Source of the DNA: Candidatus Binataceae bacterium
GTDB lineage: Bacteria > Desulfobacterota > Binatia > Binatales > Binataceae
NCBI GenBank assembly: GCA_035500095.1
Contig: DATJXN010000022.1
Span: forward strand, 1 to 34,560
Direction: 5' to 3'
DNA length: 34,560 bases
The translations under genes and the position numbers were made by a program. Under the pieces are notes generated by a model that saw nothing but the letters and a program-made list of their open reading frames with translations, had not been told where the DNA came from and searched no databases. This document shows positions 1 through 9,266 of the stretch, piece after piece (position 1 is the stretch's first letter; each line of letters starts with the position of its first letter).

Positions 1-2
1 CA

Positions 3-167
3 TCGCCCGCTGCCGCCGCTCTTCTCCCCGCATCCGCCGCTTCCTCCACCGATCCGATTGCTCACTCTGACGAATTATATCGGAACGAAATTCAGGCGTT
101 TATCAACGACCTGCTAGGGCCGCTAGATGACAAACATGAAGCAGCACCGGGTGCGCCAGCCTCTTAG
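3..167 (+). CDS. C-terminal end of an unknown protein (5' end outside window)
   Basis: Frame 3 is open from the window edge to a TAG at 165-167 and gives 54 residues. They begin Ala-rich and then turn into a normal-looking mixed sequence containing DELYRNEIQAFINDLLG, followed by an Ala/Pro-rich tail ending GAPAS. This balance of charged and hydrophobic residues looks like the end of a real, possibly exported, protein. The other two forward frames read Pro/Arg-rich nonsense here. I do not recognise the family. The next possible gene starts at 127 and overlaps this one by 41 bases, which argues that one of the two is shorter than drawn or not real. Confidence 0.4.
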   Translation, partial: SPAAAALLPASAASSTDPIAHSDELYRNEIQAFINDLLGPLDDKHEAAPGAPAS

Positions 168-597
168 TAGGTTAGTACTTTCCATGCTGGTTCAGCTGTC
201 CGGCGGCTGCCGCTTTTTCCGACACAAAGTGACCTGCTCTCCCGTTTGGACCGCGCCGACAATCTTCGGCAAACCTATAACGGTCAGTGGAACTATACGT
301 CTGGCCTTTATCGCCAATTGCACGGGCGGCACATTTGCCCACGCGAGGTTTTTTATTGGCTGTCCGGACAGCATCAATCCTAGTTGTGTTGGCCGCCCGT
401 GGCCGTCAGCTAGCGATCCCATTGGACCTGCAGCGCATCCCAACTATCTTGGTCCTATCGATGAAGGAACCGCTACCAGTTTCAGCTTCGATACGAGCAC
501 TGTTCCGAATGCCCAGTACGACCTCGGGTTGAATCTGGTGTTTGGAGGCTCGAAGAAGACAAGGGTCTCCGGGTTGTCGAAAAGGCTTTATAACTAG
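127..597 (+). CDS. hypothetical protein, possible exported beta-rich protein
   Basis: An open frame of 156 residues. The ATG at 127 has a weak AGGG about seven bases upstream. The middle and end (SGTIRLAF, then TATSFSFDTSTVPNAQYDLGLNLVFGG) alternate hydrophobic and polar residues like a beta-sandwich, and several Cys residues fit an exported protein. The N-terminus has only a poor signal-like stretch around residues 15-27. It ends 22 bases before the next gene, so the two may be co-transcribed. The family is not recognised. Overlap with the preceding reading frame and the atypical N-terminus keep confidence low, and it could be a decayed gene. Confidence 0.4.
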   Translation: MTNMKQHRVRQPLSRLVLSMLVQLSGGCRFFRHKVTCSPVWTAPTIFGKPITVSGTIRLAFIANCTGGTFAHARFFIGCPDSINPSCVGRPWPSASDPIGPAAHPNYLGPIDEGTATSFSFDTSTVPNAQYDLGLNLVFGGSKKTRVSGLSKRLYN

Positions 598-619
598 TTC
601 CGGCGGAGAGAAGAGAACG

Positions 620-2499
620 ATGTCACGATGGTTAGCGGTCTTGGTAACAACTTCATTGATTGTAGCAGCGGCTTCCTGCGGTGGCGGTGGCGGTGGCGGT
701 GGCGGCGGTCCGAAGCCGGCTCCGAGGGCCGCACCCACTCCGATGCCCACTGCGACCGTGATGCCGACTCCGACGCCGGCGGAGTTTGTCACAACCCTTC
801 TTGCCAACGCCCCTCCCGACGAATGTTTCGTCGGGCTTGGCAGTTCGCGAAACCAATATCCGGGCGGACCAACCTGCATGGTCGGCGTGCCGAAGGTGAA
901 TCAGGCTTACGTCTGGGGCCTGACGGAAACCGGAACGGACGCGGCAGGCGATAGAGTCACCAGCCCGGCGGGGGGCGTGACGGGAGAGCGCAAGCTATGG
1001 TTTGGCAGCGCCGCGAACGTGCTGTGCCTGGTAATGGGCGGCTTGTTCACTCAGGCCGGGCTACCACTCACGCCGTTTCAGGACGGAAGGCTGGCCTGCG
1101 AATTCGGCTCCAGCAACTATCGAGCTACCAATCCCTCTCTGAACATACCTGCCTCCCTGGGCGATACCCGGCCGCCGCAGATTTATAACTACGACGTGCA
1201 TACCAAGACGCTTACCAATATCACTCCGACCAGCATGCAGGATCCTTCCAATCTTGATCCGCTGACGCTCGGTCTTCGCTCTGCCGGCTCGCTCAGCGGC
1301 GTGGTGATACTCGCCGGACCGACTATCGCGTCGCTCCCCTCGCCCGATGCCGGCATTAACATGTTTGCGTACAACAGCACGACCGGCCAGTTTATCGGGG
1401 CGCAACACTACTCCCAGTACATTGACATACGCAGTTGGCTGGCTGTCGGCAGCGTCCTTTACGCCGGTGTCATGAACAGCGATGGAACCGGGAGCGTTCT
1501 CAGATGGACCGGCAACACGAGCAATCCGTTCCAGTTCGAGAACGTTGGCAACCTCGACCTGTCTGCGGCCTATCTCGCCGCGCATAAGGGCCGAATCTTC
1601 GCAACTACCTGGCCGGGGACCTTCTCGGGAATTCCAACGACGACGCCTGCAGGCCTCTGGATGAGCCCGGCGATTCCCACAGGTGGACTGACGCCGGCCA
1701 ACGTCGCTCAATGGAGCAAGGTCTGGAGTGCGACGAATTACGAGCCGGATCCTCTCACCGCCCTTTCATGGCCCGGCGGAGCACTATCGAGCTACGACGG
1801 TCAACTCTATTGGGGACTGATGCAGGTGCCGATGACCGCCGCGCTAACGCATCTTGTCACCTACGGCATCCCTCTGACGCCAGCAAACATCGCGCTGGCT
1901 ATTCTGGGGACCGAGCGCGCGATCCCGATTTTCCGATGCTGCACGAACCTCTCCCATCCCCACGCCGAACTTCTCTATGGCGCGCGGAAAATGCCGGTGC
2001 AGAGTCCCACGTCCCCGCACGGATGGTCGATTCAGCCCAATGCGATGGGCGTCGCGCCAGAGTACCGGCCGGCCGGTTTCGGAAATCCGTTCAACACCTA
2101 CACCTGGAGTGGGCATAGCTTCTTCGGCTATCTGTTCTTTGGGACCTTCGATTGGAGCTTCGACGCGTTGCCCGATGCCGACTTCACCGCCTTCGGTCTC
2201 GATCGGCTCGAGAACGGCGGAAGCACATTTGGCGGACTCCCGAACTTCCTGACGGCCGCAGATATTGCCGAAGACGAACTGCTCGATCCAGGTGGCGACA
2301 TCTGGATGTTTGCCTCTGGTACGACACCGGCCGCGCCTTTCACAAGGAACGGGTTAGCGATCCGCTGAATTACGGCTTCCGAACCATGATCTCTGACAGC
2401 CAGGCGCTGTTCGTGGGTTCGGCAAATCCCTTCAACCTGAAAACAGATCCGGACAAGAACCTGGGCGGCTGGCATCTTTACTCCATCACGCCGCATTGA
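620..2499 (+). pseudogene. exported lipoprotein-like protein, interrupted by a one-base frameshift near its C-terminus
   Basis: The chosen ATG at 620 follows a GGCGGAGAGAAG ribosome-binding stretch and opens a signal sequence with a lipobox-like AASC. Ten consecutive glycines and a Pro/Thr/Ala-rich linker (to about residue 50) follow, then a large globular region rich in Trp, Tyr and Gly. The frame stops at 2366-2368. The +1 frame continues without a break to a TGA at 2497-2499 and adds a convincing tail (NYGFRTMISDSQALFVGSAN, then a Lys/Asp segment ending in LGGWHLYSITPH). Adding one G to the GGG at 2353-2355 would restore about 626 residues. This is either a true frameshift or an error in a G run. 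I do not recognise the family. The tail's pattern of recurring Asn-Pro-Phe and Gly-Gly-Trp resembles secreted repeat or propeller-like proteins, but that is inference. Confidence 0.6.
680..709 (+). repeat. GGTGGC simple repeat encoding deca-glycine
   Basis: Thirty bases made almost entirely of alternating GGT and GGC codons give ten glycines directly after the predicted lipidated Cys of the lipoprotein at 620. Such hexanucleotide tracts can change length by replication slippage. Changes in steps of three bases would only lengthen or shorten the glycine tether between membrane anchor and folded domain. Confidence 0.8.
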
Positions 2500-2592
2500 G
2501 CGGTGACTGGAACGAGCGGGTCCCATGAAACCGAATCCATTCGCCCGCGTCTCTGTATTCGAAGCCTGATGGCATGGATCTAAGGGATTTAT

Positions 2593-2865
2593 ATGAAAAG
2601 TATTGTGGCAGCGGCGGTATTTCTCGGAGCCTTGGCGGTGGCAGTGCTAGCCGGAACCCAGGGATTCGGAGCTTGCCAATGGGCGGGCGGCGCTCAGCCG
2701 CCGGCGGCCGCGCCAAAGCCGTTGCATGCGGACGCCCGGGTTCCTGTCGTCGGAGTTGACGGGGCGGTTGCGGGGCCGGAAGTGCTGAATAGGGCGCAGG
2801 CGAGGCGGGCGCTCGCGCTGGCCATCCTCATCGGCGGGGACGCCCGTCACGGTTCGACGAACTAA
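2593..2865 (+). CDS. small exported hypothetical protein
   Basis: Ninety residues. Start ATG 2593 has an AAGGG about seven bases upstream. The first 21 residues form a signal peptide: MK, a long hydrophobic core (IVAAAVFLGALAVAVLAG) and small residues before a likely cleavage site. The mature part is short, Ala/Pro/Arg-rich and contains an RAQARRALALAIL helix. No family is recognised. It stands alone, converging on the activator gene at 2980, with an inverted repeat between them. Confidence 0.5.
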   Translation: MKSIVAAAVFLGALAVAVLAGTQGFGACQWAGGAQPPAAAPKPLHADARVPVVGVDGAVAGPEVLNRAQARRALALAILIGGDARHGSTN

Positions 2866-2881
2866 ACGATCCGAGTCTCAT

Positions 2882-2942
2882 CGCGACGCTCTGACGCGGA
2901 GAGTCGCTGTACGGTACGGCGATTCAGCATTAGAGCGTCGCG
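2882..2942. repeat. 61-base nested inverted repeat between convergent genes
   Basis: The outer arms CGCGACGCTCT (2882-2892) and AGAGCGTCGCG (2932-2942) are perfectly complementary over 11 bases. Inside lie GAGTCGC (2901-2907) and GCGATTC (2919-2925), which pair with one G-T wobble around a loop containing GTACGGTAC. Together they can fold into a long two-tier hairpin on either strand. It sits between the stop codons at 2865 (+) and 2980 (-), so a bidirectional terminator is the simplest role, although no long T run follows. Confidence 0.55.
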
Positions 2943-2979
2943 GTTCCGCTCGAATCGTTTTCGCCCGACTTCGCTCGAG

Positions 2980-4140
<1,161 letters not shown>

Positions 4141-4152
4141 GCCTCCTTAGGC

Positions 4153-4168
4153 AGCACACTCTGTGCCA
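4153..4168 (-). promoter_or_regulatory. sigma-54 -24/-12 promoter of the receiver-less activator
   Basis: On the minus strand this reads TGGCACAGAGTGTGCT, against the consensus TGGCACG-N4-TTGCW, with GG and GC exactly 10 bases apart. The transcript would start near 4142, two bases before the ATG. The element also contains the inverted arms GCACA/TGTGC around GAG, so a repressor operator is an alternative reading. Confidence 0.65.
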
Positions 4169-4235
4169 TCTGATTCGGTTTGAAACACTTTGTAAATTGC
4201 AACCCGAACGGCTGGGCAGCCTGGGGCATCGATGT

Positions 4236-4245
4236 CCCATATGGG
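4236..4245. promoter_or_regulatory. 10-base palindrome, possible operator or enhancer site
   Basis: CCCATATGGG is a perfect palindrome about 100 bases upstream of the predicted start of the activator transcript and 74 bases before the kinase ATG at 4319. The distance suits an enhancer site for a sigma-54 activator, but ten-base palindromes also occur by chance. Confidence 0.25.
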
Positions 4246-4318
4246 TAATGAAGACCACACGACGGGAGGCCGCAGCATTTGTAAATGGACGATCAGGGTG
4301 CAAATCTGCTGCCTTGCC

Positions 4319-5653
4319 ATGGCGGGAACACCTAATCCGAAAGCACCGTCCCTTCTGAGCGATCCCAAGAATCGGGTCGTGATTGCCTATTGCTTCGTCG
4401 CGTTCACATGGCTTGCCGTCTCGGAGCTTTTTTGGCCTGCGCCGCATTCGCTGGCAAACCGGCTCATCTTCGTCGCAGGAACGGCGGCGTTGATGGTCGT
4501 GTTGCGGTGGTGGGGGTGGAGCGAGGCTCACCGGTACGCCTCGCAACTGCAGGAAAGCGGCGTCATAGCGGACGTCTTTTTCCACGCGGCTGGACAAGGG
4601 ATCCTGATGGTGGCGCCCGACGGAAAGATGGTGCGCGCCAACGCGGCGGTCGAGCAAATGTTCGGCTACGGACACGGAGAACTCGAAGGCCGGCCCGTTG
4701 AAATCCTGGTGCCTGAGCGCGTGCTGGGCCAACACGTCGCGCATCGCGCGAGCTTCATGAAGGCGCCGCGGTCGCGCCCCATGGGGATCGGGCTGGATCT
4801 CGCGGGACGGCGCAAGGACGGCAGCGAATTCCCCCTCGAAATCAGCCTTAACTATGTCGCGCCGGTAACCGCTAGTCAGTTCGTCGTCTGCTTTATCACG
4901 GATATCAGCGAGCGCGTGGCGTTCGAACGCCAGACCAGGCAGGCCGAAACGATGAATGCGCTCGGTTCGATCGCGGCTGGAATCGCGCACGACCTCAACA
5001 ATCCGCTCGCGATTATCTCCTCGCGTTCCGAGCTGATGCTCTCTCTGCTGGATGTCGGAAATCCCGATCTGCGCCAGGATCTCGAGGTTCTCCGGCGCAA
5101 CGCCCAACGGGCAAGCCGCATCGCGACCGGACTGTTGACGCTGGCCGCCCAGCGCGCGAGCGAGCGCCAGCCCGTCAATATCAATGAGCTGGTTGAAGCA
5201 TCTCTCCTGTTGATCGGCGGAGAATTTCGCCGCTCGAACATCGAGATCATCACTTCGCTTGACCGCAACGTCCCACTGGTTCCAGGCGATCCCACGGCGT
5301 TGCAGCGAGTGCTGATGAATCTGGTGATGAATGCGCGTGATGCGATGCCCGAGGGGGGCAACCTGACCATCGTGAGCGGGCCGGCGCGGGACCAGGCCGG
5401 GATGCTGCAATTGTCCGTCGCCGACACCGGGGCAGGCATTCCGGCGGACGTGTTGCCGAAGCTCTTCGATATCTTTTTTACCACCAAGACAAGCGGGACC
5501 GGACTGGGACTGTGGCTTGCATACCGCACCCTTCGCGAACACAGCGGTAGGATCGAAGTAGAATCGGAGCCCGGAAAAGGAACAAAATTTACGCTGACGC
5601 TGCCCACTATCCGGGATCGGGCCATCGCCGAAGGGAGTCGCGAAGGGTCATGA
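4319..5653 (+). CDS. membrane-bound PAS sensor histidine kinase (NtrB-like)
   Basis: 444 residues from the preferred ATG at 4319. An in-frame ATG at 4232 would add 29 residues of unpersuasive sequence, and neither start has a clear ribosome site. Two transmembrane segments (about 20-39 and 46-63) leave almost no periplasmic loop. A PAS domain follows (about 83-200). The phospho-acceptor H224 lies in AHDLNNPL, the N-box spans N334-N338 (NLVMN), and the nucleotide-binding motifs are DTGAGIP, FFTTK and GTGLGL. This is a complete kinase of the class that partners NtrC-type regulators. Candidate partners are the receiver at 5726 and the regulator at 11544. Sensing probably uses the PAS domain or the membrane, since no extracellular domain exists. 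Confidence 0.9.
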   Translation: MAGTPNPKAPSLLSDPKNRVVIAYCFVAFTWLAVSELFWPAPHSLANRLIFVAGTAALMVVLRWWGWSEAHRYASQLQESGVIADVFFHAAGQGILMVAPDGKMVRANAAVEQMFGYGHGELEGRPVEILVPERVLGQHVAHRASFMKAPRSRPMGIGLDLAGRRKDGSEFPLEISLNYVAPVTASQFVVCFITDISERVAFERQTRQAETMNALGSIAAGIAHDLNNPLAIISSRSELMLSLLDVGNPDLRQDLEVLRRNAQRASRIATGLLTLAAQRASERQPVNINELVEASLLLIGGEFRRSNIEIITSLDRNVPLVPGDPTALQRVLMNLVMNARDAMPEGGNLTIVSGPARDQAGMLQLSVADTGAGIPADVLPKLFDIFFTTKTSGTGLGLWLAYRTLREHSGRIEVESEPGKGTKFTLTLPTIRDRAIAEGSREGS

Positions 5654-5669
5654 ATTGGCAGCGCCTGGA

Positions 5670-5685
5670 TGGCATAGCCTTTGCT
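5670..5685 (+). promoter_or_regulatory. sigma-54 -24/-12 promoter of the stand-alone receiver gene
   Basis: TGGCATAGCCTTTGCT has GG and GC 10 bases apart and a perfect TTGCT -12 box. It begins 17 bases after the kinase stop codon and predicts a start near 5696, giving a 30-base leader with AGAGGA ahead of ATG 5726. The receiver gene can therefore be transcribed apart from the kinase. Confidence 0.75.
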
Positions 5686-5725
5686 CATTCCTTAAACAAT
5701 CGAAGGGGACGGGGCAGAGGATTTC

Positions 5726-6112
5726 ATGCCTGAAACCATTCTAATCGTCGATGATGAGACGGAGATGGCAGATACCTGCGCAAGGGTGCTGCGAGCGGGC
5801 GGATTCAACTGCCTGGTGGCCTACGACAGCGCAAAAGCGTTCGCACTGATGGATTCGGAACGGCCCGCATTGGTCGTCTCGGACATTACGATGCCGGACA
5901 GCGACGGCTTCGAGATGGCGCGTCACGCAAGCAAGAAGTCTCCGAAAATTCCAGTAGTTCTGATGACCGCCTACCACACGCCGGAAATAGCCCGGAATGT
6001 GCAGCAGGCTGGGGCGGCAGGCTACCTTCGCAAACCCTTTCCGAACGCCGAGCTGATCGCGATTGTGAAGATGCTTCTCCGCCAACACGTAAACGGCAAG
6101 TCTGAAATTTAG
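5726..6112 (+). CDS. stand-alone response regulator receiver domain
   Basis: 128 residues that consist only of a CheY-like receiver. The acidic pocket is D9-D10, the phospho-acceptor is D53 (SDITMPDSDG), the switch residue is T81 (LMTAY) and the conserved lysine is K103 (RKPF). The start has a good AGAGGA six bases upstream. Family members pass on or buffer phosphate from a kinase, or act through protein contacts. The sequence is close in layout to the receiver of the NtrC-type regulator at 11544 (IVDDExxMxxTC, and D53 in both). It follows the kinase by 72 bases but has its own sigma-54 promoter, which suggests positive feedback. It may control the receiver-less activator at 2980 in trans; that is inference. 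Confidence 0.9.
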   Translation: MPETILIVDDETEMADTCARVLRAGGFNCLVAYDSAKAFALMDSERPALVVSDITMPDSDGFEMARHASKKSPKIPVVLMTAYHTPEIARNVQQAGAAGYLRKPFPNAELIAIVKMLLRQHVNGKSEI

Positions 6113-6197
6113 GCTGAGCGAGCTACTGTATCGAGTTAGGGCCACTGCGGCCGCCCTCCTAAAGATACCTTCGCACATCTGCCCGATGAAATTTGGA

Positions 6198-6213
6198 TGG
6201 CAAGATCCTTGCT
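6198..6213 (+). promoter_or_regulatory. sigma-54 -24/-12 promoter of the efflux operon
   Basis: TGGCAAGATCCTTGCT is close to a perfect -24/-12 element (TGGCA, 10-base GG-GC spacing, TTGCT). The predicted start is near 6224, giving a leader of about 74 bases before ATG 6298. Just upstream (6139-6158) the AGGGC/GCCCT arms around a GC-rich core might serve as an enhancer site or as the terminator of the receiver gene. Confidence 0.8.
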
Positions 6214-6297
6214 CAACAAGGGTCTTGGGACCCACCAGCCATTCGGCTCCGAGGCCCGACACTCGAGCAAGGGAGAAACCGCTAACCCAGGCACAAA

Positions 6298-7317
6298 ATG
6301 AAGCCGAGAACCAGGAATATACTCGTCGCGCTTGGCGGCGCACTCCTTCTCGGCGCGATGGGCTCCGAGTCCCGCTGGTTTGCCGGCCTATGGAAAGGTG
6401 CGCCGCAAACGACCTTGACGATTTCCGGGAATATCGAAGCTCATGAAAGCGTGCTTAGCTTCAAACAGGTGCAATCGCGGATCGTCGAATTACCCTTCGA
6501 CGAGGGCCAATGGGTGCACCACGGCGATCTGATCGCGCGTCTCGATGACGCCGACTATCGTCAGAAAGTGGAACTCGCGCGTGCGACTTCTGACCAGAGC
6601 CAGCAGCAGTACAGCCTCGCGCTTGCAAACCTGGAGGCTGCGAAAAAAGGGGTCCAGAGCGACGAGGCGGATCTCAACCAGAAAACGGTGGACTACAAGC
6701 GCGCGCAAGCGCTCTACGAGGCCAAGGTAACATCGACGCAGATGAGAGACCTCGCGGAAACCGCGTTCAGGCAATCTGAAGCGGTCTGGATGCGCGACAA
6801 GGCCTTGACCGTCGCCGCAGAGCGCAACGTCGAAGCAACGCTCGCGGCGGTTCGCAGCGCCGCGGAAAATCTCAAGCTCAGCGAGATCATCCTCGGCTAT
6901 ACGGTCCTCCGGGCACCGTTCGACGGCGTGATGCTGACGCGCCAGGCCGAGGTCGGAGAAGTGATGCTGCCCGGCACTCCGGTGGCAACGCTGGCCGATA
7001 TCGACCATGTGTGGGTCCGCGCTTACATCAATGAAACCGATATCGGCCGGGTGCGGTTCGGACAGTCCGTGACCGTCACTACCGATACCTATCCGGGCAA
7101 GCGATACGCCGGGCGCATATCGGCGATCGCTTCGAAAGCCGAATTCACGCCGAAGAGCGTGGAGACGCACGCCGAGCGCGTGACGCTGGTCTATCGAATC
7201 AAGATTGACGTTTACAATCCGACCCATGAACTGGTCCCGGGGATGCCGGTTGATGCGGAAATCGCGCTCGGTCCGTCGAAATCGACAGCGCTCGTTCCCT
7301 CCGCGTCCCATGAGTGA
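6298..7317 (+). CDS. HlyD-type periplasmic adaptor of an ABC efflux system (YbhG-like)
   Basis: 339 residues. The N-terminal hydrophobic segment (about 8-22) anchors it in the inner membrane. The order is then a first biotinyl-lipoyl half (SGNIEAHESVLSF to QWVHHGDLIARLDD), a long alpha-helical hairpin (about 85-195, rich in Ala/Gln/Glu), the second lipoyl half (LRAPFDGVML, VGEVMLPGTPVATLADI), and a beta-barrel with the membrane-proximal domain. It links the ABC pump to an outer-membrane channel, which this window does not encode. The first gene of a five-gene operon, it overlaps the next by eight bases. Gene order adaptor-ATPase-ATPase-permease-permease matches the E. coli ybhGFSR type of drug or metabolite exporter. 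The substrate is unknown. Confidence 0.88.
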   Translation: MKPRTRNILVALGGALLLGAMGSESRWFAGLWKGAPQTTLTISGNIEAHESVLSFKQVQSRIVELPFDEGQWVHHGDLIARLDDADYRQKVELARATSDQSQQQYSLALANLEAAKKGVQSDEADLNQKTVDYKRAQALYEAKVTSTQMRDLAETAFRQSEAVWMRDKALTVAAERNVEATLAAVRSAAENLKLSEIILGYTVLRAPFDGVMLTRQAEVGEVMLPGTPVATLADIDHVWVRAYINETDIGRVRFGQSVTVTTDTYPGKRYAGRISAIASKAEFTPKSVETHAERVTLVYRIKIDVYNPTHELVPGMPVDAEIALGPSKSTALVPSASHE

Positions 7318-8287
7318 TTCGGCGGCGCAGGCGGTCGAGGTCCGCGGCCTCAGCAAGCGGCTGGGCAAGGTCGCCGCGGTCGACAACGTCAGTTTCACGG
7401 CCGAAACCGGCAAAATTTTCGGCATCGTCGGCCCCGACGGCGCCGGCAAGACGACCATCCTGCGGATCCTGTCTGGAGTAACGTTGGCGGACCGAGGCAG
7501 CGCCATCGTGGCCGGGTTCGACGTCGGCGCCAATCCCGAAGCGGTCAAAAACCACATCAGCTACATGCCTCAGCGCTTTGGCCTCTACGAAGACCTGACG
7601 GTTGACCAGAATATCCGCTTCTATGCCGAACTGTTCGGAGTCGATGGGCGCGCGCGCGAAATCAACGCCGCACGATTGCTGCAGGCTTGCGGAATGAGCG
7701 AATTTCGCGGCCGCCTCGCCGCAAAGCTTTCCGGCGGGATGAAGCAGAAGCTCGGGCTTACCTGCGCGCTGATCCATCGCCCACGCGTGATCCTGCTCGA
7801 CGAGCCGACGACCGGAGTCGATCCGATATCACGCAGGGACCTCTGGCAGATCCTCTACTCGCTTCTGGCCGAAGGCGTAACCGTGCTGATCGCGACCGCC
7901 TACCTCGACGAGGCCGAGCGATGCCATCGCCTTGCGCTCCTCCATCAGGGTCGGCTGATGTTTTGCGGGTCCCCGGCGGAACTCAAGCGAAGCTTGCCGG
8001 GGGCGGTGCTGTCGGTCACTTCGCCCGAGGCGCGCAAAGTTGAGATGCGGCTCGCAGGCGCCGCCGGAGTCTCGAGCGTCCTGCTCCTCGGCGACGCGGT
8101 CCGTCTGGTGGTGGACGACGCGCAAGCGCGAATCGGCGAGCTCAGCGCGCTGCTGCGCGCGGCGAATCTGCCGTTCTCCGAATTCATCCGCACCGAGCCT
8201 ACGGTCGAGGACGTTTTCGTCTCGAAAATCAGCGCCGCGGGAGCCGGGCCTTCCTTTGCGTGGAAGTCGCAGGGAGCGACGTCGTGA
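7310..8287 (+). CDS. ABC transporter ATPase, first half of a split YbhF/RbbA-type pair
   Basis: 325 residues from ATG 7310, which overlaps the adaptor stop. Walker A is GPDGAGKTT (41-49), the signature is LSGGMKQ (140-146) and Walker B is ILLDEP (161-166). The switch histidine is replaced: the H-loop reads IATAYLDEAE, with A197 where TTHYMEEAE of its partner has His. The PDG variant of Walker A and the ATAY loop also match, as I recall, the first half of fused YbhF/RbbA ATPases, so this is a subfamily trait rather than decay. Here the two halves are separate genes joined by a GTGA overlap. The protein energises the two ABC-2 permeases downstream. Confidence 0.9.
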   Translation: MSDSAAQAVEVRGLSKRLGKVAAVDNVSFTAETGKIFGIVGPDGAGKTTILRILSGVTLADRGSAIVAGFDVGANPEAVKNHISYMPQRFGLYEDLTVDQNIRFYAELFGVDGRAREINAARLLQACGMSEFRGRLAAKLSGGMKQKLGLTCALIHRPRVILLDEPTTGVDPISRRDLWQILYSLLAEGVTVLIATAYLDEAERCHRLALLHQGRLMFCGSPAELKRSLPGAVLSVTSPEARKVEMRLAGAAGVSSVLLLGDAVRLVVDDAQARIGELSALLRAANLPFSEFIRTEPTVEDVFVSKISAAGAGPSFAWKSQGATS

Positions 8288-9264
8288 ACGCCTCGATGCC
8301 GGCGCGACCGGCCGTTAGCAGCGCGCCCTCGGTCAGCGTGGATCGCCTGGTCAAACGGTTCGGCAAGTTCGTGGCCGTCGACGAGGTCAGCTTCGAGACC
8401 GCGCCGGGAGAGATTTTCGGCTTCCTCGGACCCAACGGCTCGGGCAAATCCACAACCATCCGGATGCTGTGCGGATTGCTGAGGCCGAGCTCGGGGCGCG
8501 CCACGGTGGCGGGGATCGACGTTGCGGCCGAACCCGAAGCGGTGCGTCGGCACATCGGCTACATGTCGCAAAAATTCTCGCTGTACCAGGATCTGACGGT
8601 CCGCGAGAACCTGCGCTTTTTTGGCGGGATGTACGGAGTGCCGGCCCGCGAGTTGGCCGCGCGCATCAAATGGGCGGTGACGATGGCCGGGCTCGACGGA
8701 CGCGAATCGACCCCGGCTTGCGACCTGGCAGGCGGATGGAAGCAGCGGCTGGCGCTCGGATGCGCGGTGCTGCATCGGCCGCCGATCGTGTTCCTCGACG
8801 AACCGACCTCCGGCGTCGATCCGATGTCGCGGCGGCATTTCTGGAACATCATCCATCAGATGTCCGATGACGGCACAACCGTGTTCGTAACGACGCATTA
8901 CATGGAGGAGGCGGAGTATTGTAACCGCCTCGCGCTCGTCGCGCGTGGCCGGATCGTCGCGCTGGGGCGGCCGTCCGAGCTCAAGCATCGTTTCGCCTCG
9001 GGCGCGCTGCTGCGGGTTGAGTGCGCGCCGCTTAGCGAAGCGGCCGAGGCGGCACGCTCGGCGCCCGGAGTGATCGAATCCGCGATCTTCGGCGGCGGCC
9101 TGCACCTGACGGCGGTGAAAGATCTGTCGATCGAAGGCCTCGCGCAGTATCTGGCGGCGCTTGGAATCCGCGTCCTGGCCATCGAGCGCATCGGGCCCAC
9201 GCTGGAAGACGTGTTCGTTTCGCTTACGCGCGATCGGCCGAATACTGCGGCGCAAGGGCACTAG
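8284..9264 (+). CDS. ABC transporter ATPase, second half of a split YbhF/RbbA-type pair
   Basis: 326 residues starting at GTG 8284, overlapping the previous stop (GTGA). Walker A is GPNGSGKSTT (49-58), Walker B is VFLDEP and the switch H205 (TTHYMEEAE) is intact. The signature motif is LAGGWKQ (148-154) instead of LSGGxxQ. The partner has a normal signature but no switch His, so the pair is complementary: a heterodimer would probably have one competent and one degenerate ATP site. The C-terminal 100 residues, ending in a TLEDVFVSLT motif, are typical of ATPases serving ABC-2 exporters. Confidence 0.9.
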   Translation: MNASMPARPAVSSAPSVSVDRLVKRFGKFVAVDEVSFETAPGEIFGFLGPNGSGKSTTIRMLCGLLRPSSGRATVAGIDVAAEPEAVRRHIGYMSQKFSLYQDLTVRENLRFFGGMYGVPARELAARIKWAVTMAGLDGRESTPACDLAGGWKQRLALGCAVLHRPPIVFLDEPTSGVDPMSRRHFWNIIHQMSDDGTTVFVTTHYMEEAEYCNRLALVARGRIVALGRPSELKHRFASGALLRVECAPLSEAAEAARSAPGVIESAIFGGGLHLTAVKDLSIEGLAQYLAALGIRVLAIERIGPTLEDVFVSLTRDRPNTAAQGH

Positions 9265-9266
9265 CG

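Noticed and set aside
4211..4228. TGGGCAGCCTGGGGCA as a sigma-54 promoter for the kinase gene
   Set aside because: Spacing is right, but neither half matches beyond the GG/GC core (no TGGC, no TTGC).
7945..9261. 438-codon open frame antisense to the two ATPase genes
   Set aside because: No recognisable motifs; the sense strand carries complete ABC ATPase motifs in both genes.
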